Below are positions 21,803-33,512 of a DNA stretch of 64,000 bases, piece after piece. This stretch comes from Symbiodinium natans (taxonomy: Eukaryota; Sar; Dinophyceae; Suessiales; Symbiodiniaceae), in the NCBI GenBank assembly GCA_905221605.1, contig CAJNDS010001424.1, positions 124,001-188,000 on the forward strand, in the 5' to 3' direction. The position numbers and the translations under genes are program-made. The first letter of the stretch is position 1, and every line of letters begins with the position of its first letter. The notes under the pieces were generated by a model. The model saw nothing but the letters and a program-made list of their open reading frames with translations. It was not told where the DNA came from and searched no databases.

Positions 21803-24800
21803 AGGTGCTGTCTCTGCTCCACGCAGCGTCCGCCTGTGGTCTTGCTCGACTTTGCGCGCGGCTTCTAGGCCGAGAAAGCCTTAGGGTGTAGGTTTTCGGA
21901 TTGAGGGTTTAGGGTTTAGGGGGCTATTTTGTTGCTCAATTTTGGCATAGGCTCAGGGTTTAGGGCTAAACTATTTTTGTTCTGACCTACCTACTTTGTG
22001 TTCCGGGCTATATGTATGCTTGTAATGAGAGGTGTAGCGGGGCCGGCTGAGGTTCCTTGCCGAGGGCTTGGGCGCCAGTGTGGCGTGGCGGCACTGGGGT
22101 TTAGGGTTTAGGGTTTGGGATTTAGGGTTTAGGACCCATTTTTGGCTCAGGGACAATCCGCAGACGATCCTTTTGAGCACCGCTCCAGTGGTGCGGTTCA
22201 GAGCATCAGAATAGCGTCGAAATACCCACCCCTAAGCCCTAAACCCTGCGACCCTCAACTACCCTAAACCCTAAACCCTAAACCCTAAACCCTAAACCCT
22301 AAACCCCAAACCCTAAACCCTAAAACCTCTCCTGACCTGTGATCTTTGCACCTTTGGCCCACTTCCCGAATCCCTTCTCCTACCTTTCAAAATACCCCCC
22401 CGCCCCCCCCGCAGAGACCCTACAGGTTTAGGGTTTAGGGTTTAGGGTTTAGGGTTTAGGGTTTAGGGTTTAGGGTTTACAGGGTGGGGCCCCCTAGTTA
22501 TAAGTAGAGTTATAAGGGCCCTAAATTGGGTTATAAGGACCCTAAGTTAGGTTATAAGTCCCTTAACTACAGTTAGTATAGTAAGGGGGCCCCACCCTGT
22601 ACAGGTAGAAGTAGTCTCACCTCCCCCGGAATCTTGAAACGACCCCAAAAGTATAGGGAGCTGATAAACTTTGCAAGGGAGGGAGCGGGAAATTTGAGGT
22701 TGGTCACCCTTGCAGTTCAGTTTCTTGCTTTGGGTGCTGTACCGATTTTCTGTCAACTGGAAAAAGGGAGGAGACAATTCAACCCCACATCCCCTAAAAC
22801 CCTTGAAGCACTATGCCCCAAAACCCCAAGCCCCCTTACACCCTAATCCGCAAGCCGCCTAAGCCAGTGCGTGGCTAGGCGGGTGGCAAAGCAACCCTAA
22901 ACCCCGTCCCTAAAACCTAAACCCTAAACCCTAAACCCTAAACCCTAAACCTCTCCTCCTTACCTCAGGAGCGTGCTGGTCATGAGTTGGCCACGCCTCT
23001 TCATCTGGCAGCGGGGCGGGGAGTGCTCATGGCGCGCAAGCCGAGGGCTGTAAGATGTAGGTTTGGGGTTTAGGGTTTAGGGTTTGGGGTTTGGGGTTTG
23101 GGGTTTGGGGTTTGGGGTTTAGGGTTTAGGGTTTAGGGTTAGGGTTTAGGGTTTAGGGCTTAGGGTTTAGGGTTTAGGGCTTATAAGGGAGCGAGAAAAA
23201 GCCATAAACCTCTCACCCTAAACCCTAAACCTGCTTGCTGGTTCACACCGCAGGCGCTCTCAGTTGCGCAAGGAATGTCAGACGGCGCTGAGTAAATCCT
23301 AAACCCTAAACCCTAAACCCTAAACCCTAAACCCTAAACCCTAAAGGTCCTTCTTTCCCTGTAGCAACCTCCAAGCCTAGCCCTAAACCCTAAACCCTGA
23401 ACCCTAAACCCTGAACCCTAAACCCTAAACCCTCAACCCTAACAGTAGGAATTCGGGGTGGGGACCTTTCGGCGCCCCCATCTCTCAAGTGCCTGAACTC
23501 CCTCGACTTCCTTCCCACCCTGAGAAAGCGCCTCCCCAAACTCTCTAAGCCCTCAAGGGTTTAGGGTTTAGGGTTTAGGATAGGGTTTAGGGTTTAGGAT
23601 TTAGGGTTTAGGGTTTAGGGTTTAGGGTTTAGGGTTTAGCATTTAGGGTTTAGGATTTAGGGTGGCTTCGCCGGGCGCCTATGAGGGCAAATCGCACTGC
23701 AGTCCCTCCTCAAAAAAAGGGTTTAGGGACCCCAAACCTTCTGTACTTCCGGTTTAAGGTTTTGGGCTTGGGGTTTTGGGACTTCTTTAAACAGCCTCAA
23801 AATTGGCACAAACATGCCCAGCTCCTTTCAATGCCCCAAGGCGCTCGAATCGGTCAAGGTCCTCCTCTATGCCAGAGCAGATGTCCTGGTGACGGCGCGG
23901 ATCCCTGTGAGCCCATGTGAAATGTTCAGGTTTTAGAGGGTTCGGGTTCGGGGCCCTTTTTTTCATCAGCCCTAAAAACCCAAACTCCTCAAACCCCAAC
24001 ATGACTGTTTGGCAGGAGGTTCGGATCTTTTGGGGGGTCTGACACTCAGCGCACGAGGTCGGCTTAGGATTTGAGTGTTCCGGAGTTCGGGTTTAGGGTT
24101 TAGGGTTTAGGGTTTAGGGTTTAGGGTTGCGCCCTTGAGTGCGATTTTTGATTTTTTTTTCGTCGATGTCTGTCGCTCGGCAGGATAAGCAAGGCCGCAC
24201 ACCACTGCAACTTGGCCTTCCGAGGGGGCTGGAGTTGCTTGTGGCCTATGGAGGTCCTTCTTTCTCTTGTAGAAGCAACCTCCCAGCCTAGCCCTAAACC
24301 CTAAACCCTAAACCCTAAACCCTAAAACCTAAACCCTAAACCCTAAACCACTTCTTTCAAGTCTGGAAGGTTCATCGGCACTTAGACTTAGAAGTAGGGT
24401 TTGCAAGTCCCCGAACCAAATAAAGGCTTTCCCTGAACCCTTCAGGATGGGTCAGAATACGCCTCGAACCTCGTAAAAAGGCCCTGCAGAGGGTTGATTG
24501 TGGAGATTCTCAGGCCCAAGCCCTCTAGCCGCCTAAAAAGGCCCTTTGCAGGGTGGATTCGGGGGATTACAAGGCCTAATAGCCTTGAAACACTAAACCC
24601 TAAAACTCTTGAGAACCGTGTTGCCCCTCCACTTGTGGCAGTGCCGAGGCATTGAGGCCCAGTAGTGCCCCTACTTGAAGGCTCATGGGTACTTGACAAG
24701 CACAGGGTTTCGGGTTTAGGGTTTAGGTTTACGGTTTCGGGTTTAGGGCTAGATGAACCTCCAGGTATTCCAAAACCCTTAAGCCCTAAACAAACCTAAC

Positions 24801-25047
24801 CCTGGAAAGCCTAAACCCTAAACCCTGAACCCTGAACGCTGAACCCTAAACCCTAAACCCTAAACCCTAAACCCTAAACCCTAAACCCTAAACCCTAAAC
24901 CCTAAACCCTAAACCCTAAACCCTAAACCCTAAACCCTAAACCCTAAACCCTAAACCCCGCCCCGAGGTACTACGCGGCCACGGCGGCTCAGGAGGATGC
25001 CGCAACTCCAGCCCAGGAGGCACAGCACCAGCTGCAGCTGCAGGCGG
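21803..25047 (+). CDS. Ankyrin-repeat protein, at least five exons (partial)
   Basis: Exons: 21803-21885 (VLSLLHAASACGLARLCARL), 22969-23046 (ERAGHELATPLHLAAGRGVL), 23254-23291 (ALSVAQGMSDGA), 23795-23888 (KALESVKVLLYARADVL) and 24184-24253 (DKQGRTPLQLGLPRGLELLV). The first five join in frame: phase 0 at 21885, GA|C CTC at 23291/23795, and CTG|GAT at 23888/24184. The last join gives LLYARADVL-DKQGRTPLQL, the ankyrin consensus (LL..GAD...D..G.TPLHLA) across an intron. Ankyrin repeats are protein-protein interaction modules; the partner is unknown. A probable further exon, 24968-25047, reads YYAATAAQEDAATPAQEAQH and ends at GCGG|GTTTGGGG, but its phase does not match the previous exon, so something is missing. 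Start and stop codons not identified. Confidence 0.68.
22136..22151 (+). other. Possible spliced-leader relic (imperfect)
   Basis: CCATTTTTGGCTCAGG differs from the 3' part of the dinoflagellate leader (CCATTTTGGCTCAAG) by one inserted T and one A-to-G change. Weak on its own. Confidence 0.25.
22478..22601 (-). mobile_element. 124-bp palindromic MITE (family E), copy 1
   Basis: TACAGGGTGGGGCCCCCTAG at the left and the matching inverted GGGGGCCCCACCCTGTA at the right. Same length and nearly the same sequence, in opposite orientation, as the copies at 39154, 47696 and 49247. It is inserted in a TTTAGGG array; ends are TA. Confidence 0.9.
24795..24957. repeat. Long CCCTAAA array left of exon 24968
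   Basis: About 22 units, perfect over most of the length. It ends 10 bp before the exon acceptor. Confidence 0.92.
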
Positions 25048-26129
25048 GTTTGGGGCTTAGGGTTTAGGGTTTAGGGTTTAGGGTTGAGGGTTTAGGGTTT
25101 AGGGTTTAGGGTTTAGATTTAGGGTTTGGGGTTTAGGGTTTGAGTTTGGGGTTTAGGGTTTAGGGTGTAGGGTTTGCAGGTTCATGGGTACGTATAACAA
25201 GTCGGGTTATAAGTGCCCTAAGTAAGGTGAGAGCCATGTAGGAGCCTCCAGGTATTGGACCTTTGCATCCCTCATGATCAACCCTGGGAAGGGCCTTTTT
25301 GATAAGGGGGTTGTAGGGCATAGTAGCCCCATCCTGGTTGGGATGTAGGAAGGCTGAGCAGAAACAACTCCAAGCTTCAGGGCTCACCGTTGAAGTTTAT
25401 AGAAGCTTGGGAAACAGGCTAGCTGTGGGAGCACGTAAGTCTGACCCCTAAGCCCTAAATCCTAAACCCCAAGCCCTAAACCCTAAACCCTACACCCTAA
25501 ACGTGAGTCTGACCCTGCACATTTCCTTCCAAACACCGACCATCAGGTATGCCAGCAGCTCTTGAACAGCGTGCTGCGAGCGGTGACTTGACTCAAGGGA
25601 CTCAAGGAGGGGCCCATATAAGTTAGGGGTTCAGGGTTTAGGGTATAGGGTTTTGGGTTTTGGGGGTTGTTCCGAGGCTACCTAGGTATAGAGGGACTAT
25701 GTAAGGTGTACATAGGTGTTATATAGGGGAATAAGATTAAGCGTCCATTCTAGGGGTCCAAAAATCCCAGCAGTTGCTACCAGTCCCGTAAAAAATCCTT
25801 TTTTCGAAGCCAGCCTCTGCTGTTGTTTGTCCACGAAGTCTTCACTCTGAGTTAACGGCATCGTCTAGTCTTGCATGCAGTGGATCTCAATGTCCTGTGA
25901 GTGAACACGCGCTTTGTCCCGGCATGAACCCTGCACCCCTCGCGCAGGGCTAAGGCTTCAGGGTCTGGTGATCAAGAAAGCCTGAAATCCCTGAACCCCA
26001 AACCCCTTGTTCCCCCTAAGACCCTGAACCTCGAAACCCTAAACCCTTCACCCCTTCAGCCCCTGAACCCTCAAACCCCTAAACCCCTAAGACTCCCCTA
26101 AACCCCCTCTACCCCAACCTCCGCGAAAG

Positions 26130-26232
26130 CTACTAATTGCTTAAGAACCCTGAAAAAATATAAACATATTCTTCCTTAATAAGGTTGATCTTGGGAATAT
26201 TTTTTGTTTCGGGATTCTTAAGCAAATAGTAG
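26130..26232 (+). mobile_element. Introner family F, intact copy with TSD AAAG
   Basis: CTACTAATTGCTTAAGAACC at the left and GATTCTTAAGCAAATAGTAG at the right, 103 bp. Flanked by AAAG at 26126-26129 and 26233-26236. The TAG end can act as a 3' splice site. Sequence on the right (to about 26330) is open on the + strand. Confidence 0.8.
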
Positions 26233-26814
26233 AAAGCCGGTGAGCTGAGGCACGAGAAGGCTCGGAGTGGGGCGAGGAGGAGAGTTCCGAGCTCGAGAAG
26301 TTCGCGGAGACAAAGCATCACTGGCCGCTTTTGCTCCCTGGCAGCATTGGTATTCCTGTATTGCAGTGCAATGTAATGTACGGTAAGGTAAGGTAAGGTA
26401 AGGTATGGTTATGCATGTAATGTATGTGTAGGGGCTTCGTTTTCGGGATTTTTGCTTTTAGGTGTTGGGCTATACGCGAAATTAACGGCTTTCGTTTGGA
26501 CTTCACTTGCCCAGGTTGTTGGAGGCTAAGAGCTAGACAGCTAGACCGACAAGGAACAAAGGTCCCCGAACCTCACCCCAAGAGGTACCCCAAAATTTTC
26601 CCTGCTACATGTAGGTCTTACATCCTAAACCCTCAACCCTAAACCCTAAACCCTAGACCCTAAACCCTAAACCCTAAACCCTTTGGGGAGGCTTGCGTGG
26701 GGGGGGGGACCCTGCGAAAGGAACCTCTTGAAGCTCAACCAACGCCTTCGACGAATTGGAAAGCGGAACCCACTTGTTTTGGCCGAGTCCGGTCTGCACC
26801 GAAGGAGGGTTCAG

Positions 26815-26925
26815 GGTTTAGGGTTTAGGGTTTAGGGTTTAGGGTTTAGGGCTTAGGGTTTAGGGTTTAGGGTTTAGGGTTTAGGGGTTAGGGGTTAGGG
26901 GTTGTAGGGCTTAGGGTTTAGGGGT
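26815..26925. repeat. TTTAGGG array
   Basis: About 15 units. The open segment at its left (about 26710-26805, reading RNLLKLNQRLRRIGKRNPLV in one frame) may be an exon, but two frames are open. Confidence 0.85.
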
Positions 26926-26978
26926 CATGCTGCTGGATGAAGTCCTTGGCACGCGCTTGAAGGTTCATGGGTACTTAC
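26924..26978 (-). repeat. Inverted copy of an introner-exon junction
   Basis: On the minus strand this stretch repeats the start of the exon at 28933: CATGAACCTTC, a short gap, then GCCAAGGACTTCATCCAGCA. It includes the end of the family G introner as well as exon sequence. Confidence 0.8.
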
Positions 26979-27604
26979 TAGTATAGGGTTTAGGGTTTGG
27001 GGTTCGGGGTTCAGGGTTCAGGGTTCAGGGTTCAGGGTTTAGGGGGGGTTTTGTTTGTAGGGTTACTGTATACCCGTCAAGGAGAGACATGTACCGGGTA
27101 GATCTCAAGGCATAAGTGGGTTGATTTGCGCAGCTTGTGTGCTGAAACCGGAAGCTAGCAAAGCCTCAGGTTTAAGGTTTGAGGGATGAGGGTTCGGGAC
27201 TTCAGGCTTACCCGAATGCCTAGTTACCAAACTAAACTGCTCGGCGTGTGCCTCAGGTCACGATGGAGAAAGCAGTGTGCTTCAGAGTCAGAGTATGTCA
27301 AACTTGCAGAATAGTGACAGACCCCATTTCCCACACTGTAAGCCCTAGCCCTTTCCTGAGCTGTAGAGGGCCCTAAACCCTAAACCCTAAACCCTGAACC
27401 CTAAACCCTACACCCTAAACCCTAAACCCTAAACCCTAAACCCTAAACCAAAATCCTAAACCCAAAGCCCTAAACCCGAAGACGGAAGCACTTGATCTCT
27501 TGGTGGCTCTGCTTGCTCAGCGGTTTTTTTTAGGCTTAATCAGCTAAAAGGGTGCCGTTCTATACCTACATGGGATTGAGGTTTAGAACATGAGCCCGCA
27601 AGCC

Positions 27605-27706
27605 CTAAACCCCAAACCCCAAACCCTAAACCCCAAACCCTAAACCTTAAACCCTAAACCCTAAACCCTAAACCCTAAACCCTAAACCCTAAACCCTAAA
27701 CCCAAG
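27605..27706. repeat. CCCTAAA array ending in a splice acceptor
   Basis: About 14 units ending CCCAAG directly at the exon at 27707. Confidence 0.9.
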
Positions 27707-28721
27707 GACAAGGTGATCCAGGGGATCTCCGAGTTGCAGTACGAGACGGCGACCTTGCTGCTGTCCTTCTTTGAAGACCCGCCAGACACGGCGGAACCCA
27801 CGGAGCCTTTTTCCAACGTTGGGGGTTTAGGGTTTAGGGTTTAGGGTTTCGGGTTTAGGGTTTAGGGTTTAGGGTTTAGGGCTAGGGTGTAGGCAGGGTT
27901 TTGGGTTTGGGGTTTGGGGTTTCAGGATAATCTGGCGCCTGTGTCATGTAGGGTTGAGGGATGCCGAAGGAGCTCGTGGAAGGCTGCGTGGAGCTCTCTT
28001 TGCCTATGCGGGGGTTTAGGGTTTAGGGTTAGGGTTTGGGTTTAGGGTTTAGGGTTAGGTTTCGGGTTTAGGCTTTAGGGCTTAGGTTTCCGAAAATGAG
28101 GGTGCCGTTGTTTTTGGTTTTTTTTGTGGGGGCAGGGTCCCTTAAGAGGAGTCTATATTATTTGGGTTATGAGTACCCCATTTTTCGAGGTGCAACCCTT
28201 AGATGTTTTGAAACTGAACGTGTTCAGAAACAATTGCCGCAACGATTGAAGAATTTGCCGAAGCCATGGAACAATAGTTTGAAGAATTGCAACCCCCAAG
28301 CCCAAACAGTTTAAACAGTAGTTCTACCCAAGTCCGGGTGGTATATATATATATATACATATATATATAGATATAGATATATGTGTATATATATATATAT
28401 ATATACGATTTATTTTGTTGTTATTTATTTATTGGCTTCTTTATTTATTTATTGAATTATTGGTTTGCTTTTTTGATACATTTATTTATATGTATAACCA
28501 CGACTTCTAGACAAACCCGAACTAGGACCCGCCAACAGCATCGAAGATCCCTGAACTCCTGAACCCATCGAGCCAAGGAGTGCCTGCTGAAGGTGCCAGA
28601 TGAGGCAATGCCAATTGAGATGCAAGCTATTCTTGAGTCCGACCCTTGCGACGCAAGCATGAATCATCAGTCTCGCAGAATGCGTGTCAGGCTGAAAGAG
28701 CTTTCCGCGCTTGCCAGTTAA
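27707..28721 (+). CDS. Unidentified gene tail, three exons
   Basis: Exon 27707-27824 reads DKVIQGISELQYETATLLLS then FFEDPPDTAEPTEPFSNV and ends at a GTTTAGGG donor. A probable exon, about 27961-28012, reads MPKELVEGCVELSLPMRG. The terminal exon, 28578-28721, reads ECLLKVPDEAMPIEMQAILE then SDPCDASMNHQSRRMRVRLK and ELSALAS, TAA. All are + strand and coding-like; the joins are not proven because 28090-28570 is filled with repeats including a TA microsatellite. No family recognised. Confidence 0.5.
28341..28408. repeat. TA-rich microsatellite
   Basis: Alternating TA runs with CATA and GATA interruptions, then T-rich sequence to about 28495. Confidence 0.9.
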
Positions 28722-28932
28722 ATGCCAAAACCTTGAGCAATGGACTCCTTGCTTAACCGCAGGTTAGCCACAGAGCAATAGTTATCAGCTTATCTAGGGT
28801 ACGTATATCCCTTTTGATTAGTACTCCTAAACCCTAAACCCTAAACCCTAAACCCTAAACCCTAAACCCTAAACCCTAAACCCTAAACCCTAAACCCTAA
28901 ACCCTACTTACAAGTAACCATGAACCTTCCAG

Positions 28933-31140
28933 TGCGCGCCAAGGACTTCATCCAGCAGCATGATCGGCTGCGACGTCAGGCGAACCGGATGCACAGGAGG
29001 TTCGGCCTCTCCAAGAGATGCCTAGATGCTTGGCTGCCCGTTTAGGGTTTAGGGTTTAGGGTTTAGGGTTCAGGGTTTAGGGTTTAGGGTTTAGGGTTTA
29101 GGGTTCAGGGTTTAGGGTTTAGGGTTTAGGGTTTTGGGGTCCCCTTTCTTGGCACCCAGATGAAGAAAAGAATGGGCCCCCACCCTTCTTTTGATCCTAT
29201 CTTGGGCTCCTGAACCCTGAACCCTAAACCCTAAACCCTAAACCCTAAACCCCCTAGGATGTGTGGGTGAGCCTTCCCTTTGACGTCGCACAATTTGCCC
29301 TGACCCTCTTCGAGGTGGACCAGGCCGGCGCCGAGTTTTAGGGTTTAGGGTATAGGGTTTAGGGTTTAGGGTTTAGGGTGGGTTAGTGCTTAGGGTTTCC
29401 GGAGGTTTGCAGGAACATATCAGAAGTAAGGTTCTGAGTGCCTGCAAGAAGGTTGTGACTACAGTTGCCCTGAGTCTATCCCGACCACTTAGTGCCCATG
29501 AACTTCGAAGTAGGGCTTCGGGAAGCTAACAGGCGACACTGAGTCCGCAGGAGAGAGAGCGAGAGAGAGAGAGTGAGAGGCCATTTTGGCTCAAGTCGGA
29601 ACCCACCCCCGGCTTGAGCCACACGCTGCCTCACTCTGGCCCAATACGAGAAGGGCCTACGGCCAGTGGGCGTTCAGTTTAGCGAGTGTCTCCCCCCTCC
29701 GTACTTAAGCCATGGCCTTGGGAGTCTGCCTTTGCAGCCGGCGAACGCACACAAACTCACTCTACAAGCCAGGCTCTTGAAACACAGGAGGCCGCGTATC
29801 AACATGCTCGATCCTGTTTGCAACTCTGGAACAGATAGTGGGGAAAACAAGCAAGCAATACGCCAGCCAACCCCTTCGAGGGGAAGGGTTTGCGTAGCCG
29901 GCCCACAGCTTGGGGGACATGGCGGAATGGCGAATTCAAGAGAGGGCCTCCTAAACCGCAGCAGGGGAAGGAAGGGGTGCCTGCTGTCACAATCCAACTC
30001 CTGAGATGCGCCGTCGCCAGCAGCAGCCTGTGGAGGGGCCTTGAATGAGCGCATGTTTTTTGGACTGCTGTTTTTGGCACAGGGGACCAAGAGGCCGGAA
30101 GGCCTTTGAGGTGAACTGTTTCGTGGAGGGTGACGGGGGCACTGGTGATGAGAATGCCAACAAGGAGGACCCGAGCCAGTAGAACCTCGAGTGGAAAACA
30201 CAGCCGGGGGGACCACAGCCTGCACTTCCACGTCTGAGTATTCTCCGATAGCGATTCACTAGACAACTTCCAGAGGGGGCCCTCACAACGAGGCCACTGA
30301 GTCGAGGGTCCCAGCTTTCACCATGAGACAGAGCGGCGGGCCAGCTCGGCCGGGGCTTCCCTTCGGGGGGGGCCCTCTTCGCCGGGCAGAAGAAGAAGAA
30401 GGAGAAGAAGGAGAAGAGGAAGAAGAAGAAGAACAAGAAGAACAAGAAGAACAAGAAGAAGAAGAGAGAGTGAGAGAGGAGAGGAGAGAGAGAGAGAGAG
30501 AGAGAGAAAGAGTGAGTGAGTGAGAGGCTTTGGGTTTTCGGCCTCCAGTTTTTTAGGGTTTAGGGTTTTTTGGGTCTCATCAGGTGTAGGGTTGGCAGTT
30601 TTGGGCTTGGGCTCGAGGGTTTTTGTAGGTTTGGGTTTGAGGGTCTTGGGTTTTGGGTTTTTAGGGTTTCACAGTTTAGGGTCCGCGTAGGAGTTGAAGT
30701 CCTTTCAGCTCTAAACCGTATAAACCCTAACCTACTTCTGCGCCAGCCGACGGTTGAGGGGTTCATGCGTTTAGGTTTTCCAAAGCCATTCCGTGGTTGC
30801 CTGTTGCTTCTTAGGCGTTCAGAAGCCTTAAGCCCAATAGGATGTTTGGTTTCGGGTCTGGATGTACAAAAGAGGGTCTACCGTTTCACCCAAAACCCCC
30901 AAACCTCAAAACTAACTACACCCCAAGTACCCTTTCAGCGTACTCCCGAAAGCCCAACTCTACCCTCAACCCTAGATCCTATCAACCCTGGGCCCTGGAC
31001 CCTAAACCCTAAACCCTAAACCCTAAACTTGCTTGGCCTAGGTTGCAGAGAATGTTTTTCGCGTCCCGGAGTCGGAGATGGAAGAGGAGGCGGCTGAGGA
31101 GGACGAGATCCAGATCATGAACGCTGCTGGGCAAACCTAG
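28933..31140 (+). CDS. Unidentified gene, three exons with stop
   Basis: Exon 28933-29039 reads RAKDFIQQHDRLRRQANRMH then RRFGLSKRCLDAWLP (strongly basic, helical) and ends CTGCCC|GTTTAGGG. Exon 29258-29335 reads DVWVSLPFDVAQFALTLFEV then DQAGAE. The terminal exon, 31042-31140, reads VAENVFRVPESEMEEEAAEE then DEIQIMNAAGQT, TAG. The 1.7-kb gap before the last exon contains the spliced-leader relic and a repeat-free block, so an insertion may have enlarged this intron. Assignment of the three exons to one gene is inferred from order and strand. Confidence 0.45.
29581..29595 (+). other. Dinoflagellate spliced-leader relic
   Basis: CCATTTTGGCTCAAG is identical to the last 15 nt of the conserved 22-nt dinoflagellate spliced leader (CCGTAGCCATTTTGGCTCAAG). 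Leaders are added to mRNA by trans-splicing, so a genomic copy marks a processed mRNA that was reverse-transcribed and reinserted. A chance match of 15 bases in 64 kb on two strands is about one in ten thousand. Confidence 0.8.
29596..30530 (+). pseudogene. Possible retroposed cDNA block without telomere arrays
   Basis: About 0.9 kb directly after the leader relic has no telomeric repeats and no introner, unlike its surroundings. It is bounded by GA-rich tracts (29551-29580 and 30390-30520). It holds a 112-codon + frame (29666-30004) and a 185-codon frame on the other strand (29674-30231); neither resembles a known family. If the leader marks the mRNA 5' end, sense is +. No poly-A tail is visible, so retroposition is an inference. 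Confidence 0.35.
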
Positions 31141-31670
31141 AATGGGTTTAGGGTTTAGGGTTTAGGGTTTAGGGCTTAAGGTTTAGGGTTTAGGGACAGC
31201 TGTTGCGTGGATCTTCACGCAGGCGCCGTCGCGTCCGAGACCGAACTTGAAGGTTCATAAAGACTTCTTGAAGGGTTTAGGGTTTAGGGTTTAGGGTTTA
31301 GGGTTTAGGGTTTAGGGTTTAGGGTTTAGGGTTTAGGGTGTACCCTTTTCCCTTTTTTGGGTTCAAGGTTCCCTCATAAAGCAACTAACCCAACAAATAT
31401 GGTTACTGGGCTAGCAATCTTCTTAAAGGCAGGGTCTCTCTAGCGATAGTGGCTTCTGACCTTACTTGGAGGTTCATGGGTACCTATGAACAGGGTTGTA
31501 AGTACCTTAAGTAGGATTGAAACCATACACTACTGAAACCCCGCTCAGAGGTACCCGTGAACCTCCAAGTATGTATGGGGTACTTGTATAGCCCTACTTC
31601 TAAACCCTAAACCCTAAACCCTAAACCCTAAACCGCCACGAAAAAGCCTTCAGTCCTTCGTCTCTTCCAG

Positions 31671-31832
31671 GTCGGGGACGATCCGAATCGCATTGTGGGC
31701 ACCATCCGCAAGTGGGACACGGAACGCGGGTTTGGCTTCATCGTCCAAAATCAGGAGGCCACAGAAGAGGCGGCCGAAGAAGACTACAAGGACATGGCCG
31801 GGGGGGGCGGGGGGGGCGCGTGGTCTTGCTAG
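31671..31832 (+). CDS. Exon with N-terminal half of a cold-shock domain
   Basis: After CTTCCAG the frame reads VGDDPNRIVGTIRKWDTERG then FGFIV, followed by an acidic stretch and Gly run to a TAG at 31830. GTIRKWDTERGFGFIV matches the RNP1-containing start of nucleic-acid-binding cold-shock domains (G-x-V-K-W-F-x(3)-K-G-F-G-F-I). The second half (RNP2, VFVH) is absent, so either the exon ends earlier, within the acidic stretch, or the domain is truncated. CCCTAAA lies on its left. Role by family: RNA or DNA binding. Confidence 0.6.
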   Translation, partial: VGDDPNRIVGTIRKWDTERGFGFIVQNQEATEEAAEEDYKDMAGGGGGGAWSC

Positions 31833-32354
31833 CTTTGCGGGAGCCAGAATAACCTGAGGCGATTCCCTTCCTCCAAACCCTAAACCCTAAACCCTAACCC
31901 TAAACCCTAAACCCTTTTCCCTCAACCCTCAACCCTCAACCCTAAACCCTAAACCCTAACCCCCCCCCCCCCCCGGAAGCCACCCTGGGCCCCCCAACCT
32001 TAAGCCACTGTTGGGGCACCAATCTTCTCAAGCTCGTTTGGCGTTTAGGGTCCACTCAGTAGTAGAGTAGGTAGCCTCTTAACCTTTTTGGGTTAATATA
32101 TATTCCCCAAATAGTCCCAAAGGTTAGCATTTAAAACCCCTAGATACTGGACAGCTAAGTCCAGGGCTAGGGTTTAGGCTCCAAGCCAGCTGAGGATGAG
32201 CAATCTGGTGTCGTTACCATGTAAGCAAAGATTGTTTTAATCTCTGTCATTCTAGGCTCGCATGTCAGACAAGCTGTTTGCGCATGTGTGCAGTAGTTGA
32301 GAGGTCTTCATCTGTCGGGGTGTTGGGAACCCCGTGTTCCCAACATAGGGGCAG

Positions 32355-32830
32355 GCGCAAGCTAGATTACATAGTACTCACATGGTGCTTACAAGTGCCT
32401 GCATATTGCTCACTGGGCTCTTGCATTGTGCTTACATCGTGCTTTCATGGTGCTTACATGGTCCTATCACATGGTACTTGCATTGCGCTTACATGTTGCT
32501 TACATGGTGCTTACATGGTCTTATCACATGGTACTTACATTGCGCTTGCATGGTGCTTACATGGTGCTTACACGGTGCTGACATTGTGCTTCCATCGTGC
32601 TTACATGGTGCTTACATGGTCCATACGCGGTGCTCACATAGCGCCTTTAGTTCTTATCACATGGTGCTTACATTGCGCTTACATTGCGCTTACATTGCGC
32701 TTACATGGTGCTTACATGGTGCTTACATTGTGCTGCTTCTTATGTCGCATGATGCTTACGTTGCGCTTACGTGGTGCTTATATCGTGCTTACATGCTGCC
32801 TACCTAGTATTCTCCTTCCGTACAACTTAC
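32355..32830. repeat. 11-bp tandem repeat (GCTTACATGGT)
   Basis: Roughly 40 units of GCTTACATGGT and variants (GCTTACATTGC, GCTTGCATGGT), with two or three interruptions by CTTATCACATGGTA. Because 11 is not a multiple of three, the period shifts frames; the 207-codon and 141-codon ORFs are artefacts of the low stop content of the unit. Confidence 0.9.
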
Positions 32831-33408
32831 ATGGTACTTCCGATTTACAAATGATTCCCAGAGCGGTGACCTGCACCCAGCAAGACAGCACCAGTGCGTA
32901 GTCAAGCAATCTGACCTTGCATCATGTCCTCCAGTTCTGCCCCTTACATCCTGCTTATATGTATGTCTAGGCAGAGGTTGCCACAGAAGCAGGAAGTAAG
33001 GCCTTAGATCCTTGCCCCATGGAGCGGACGCTCCCTCACATCTGAACGACACCACTTTACTAGTCACCTGCGTCCTCCCTTGAGACAGACAGCCCCAAAG
33101 GGGGTTTGGAACTAGCAGTCTGGATGGTGCCACTTGTTGTGAGAGAGGGATGATCCAAAGACCGTGAGCTCTGAACCCTAAGCCCCAAAACCCACCTAAA
33201 CCCGAAATCATAAACCCAAAACAAACCCTAAGCCAACATGCGGGCCGCACTGGAAGGACATTTTCGTCCACCGGACCAATCTCATGGGCTCCGCCCCAGG
33301 GGTGCACATCGACCTCCAGGAGGGGAGCAAGGCGATATGGGCTTTTTTTGGTCCCTTCGGAGTTTTGGTGGGTTTTAGGGTTTAGGGTTTAGGGTTTTGT
33401 GAGTTTGC

Positions 33409-33512
33409 TACTATTTTTTTTAAGAACCCTTAAAAAAAAAAACAGGTCTTCTTCCTTCTAAGGGAAATGTAGGATTATTGTTTTGTGTTTTTTTTGCGGT
33501 TCTTAAGCAAAC
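33409..33512 (+). mobile_element. Introner family F copy
   Basis: CTACTATTTTTTTTAAGAACCC through GGTTCTTAAGCAAACAGTAG. Confidence 0.65.

Noticed and set aside
29674-30454. Minus-strand ORFs of 155-185 codons
   Set aside because: Low-complexity composition, no motif, and they oppose the strand implied by the leader relic and by all neighbouring exons.
32278-32901. 207- and 141-codon ORFs
   Set aside because: Translation of an 11-bp tandem repeat that lacks stop codons.
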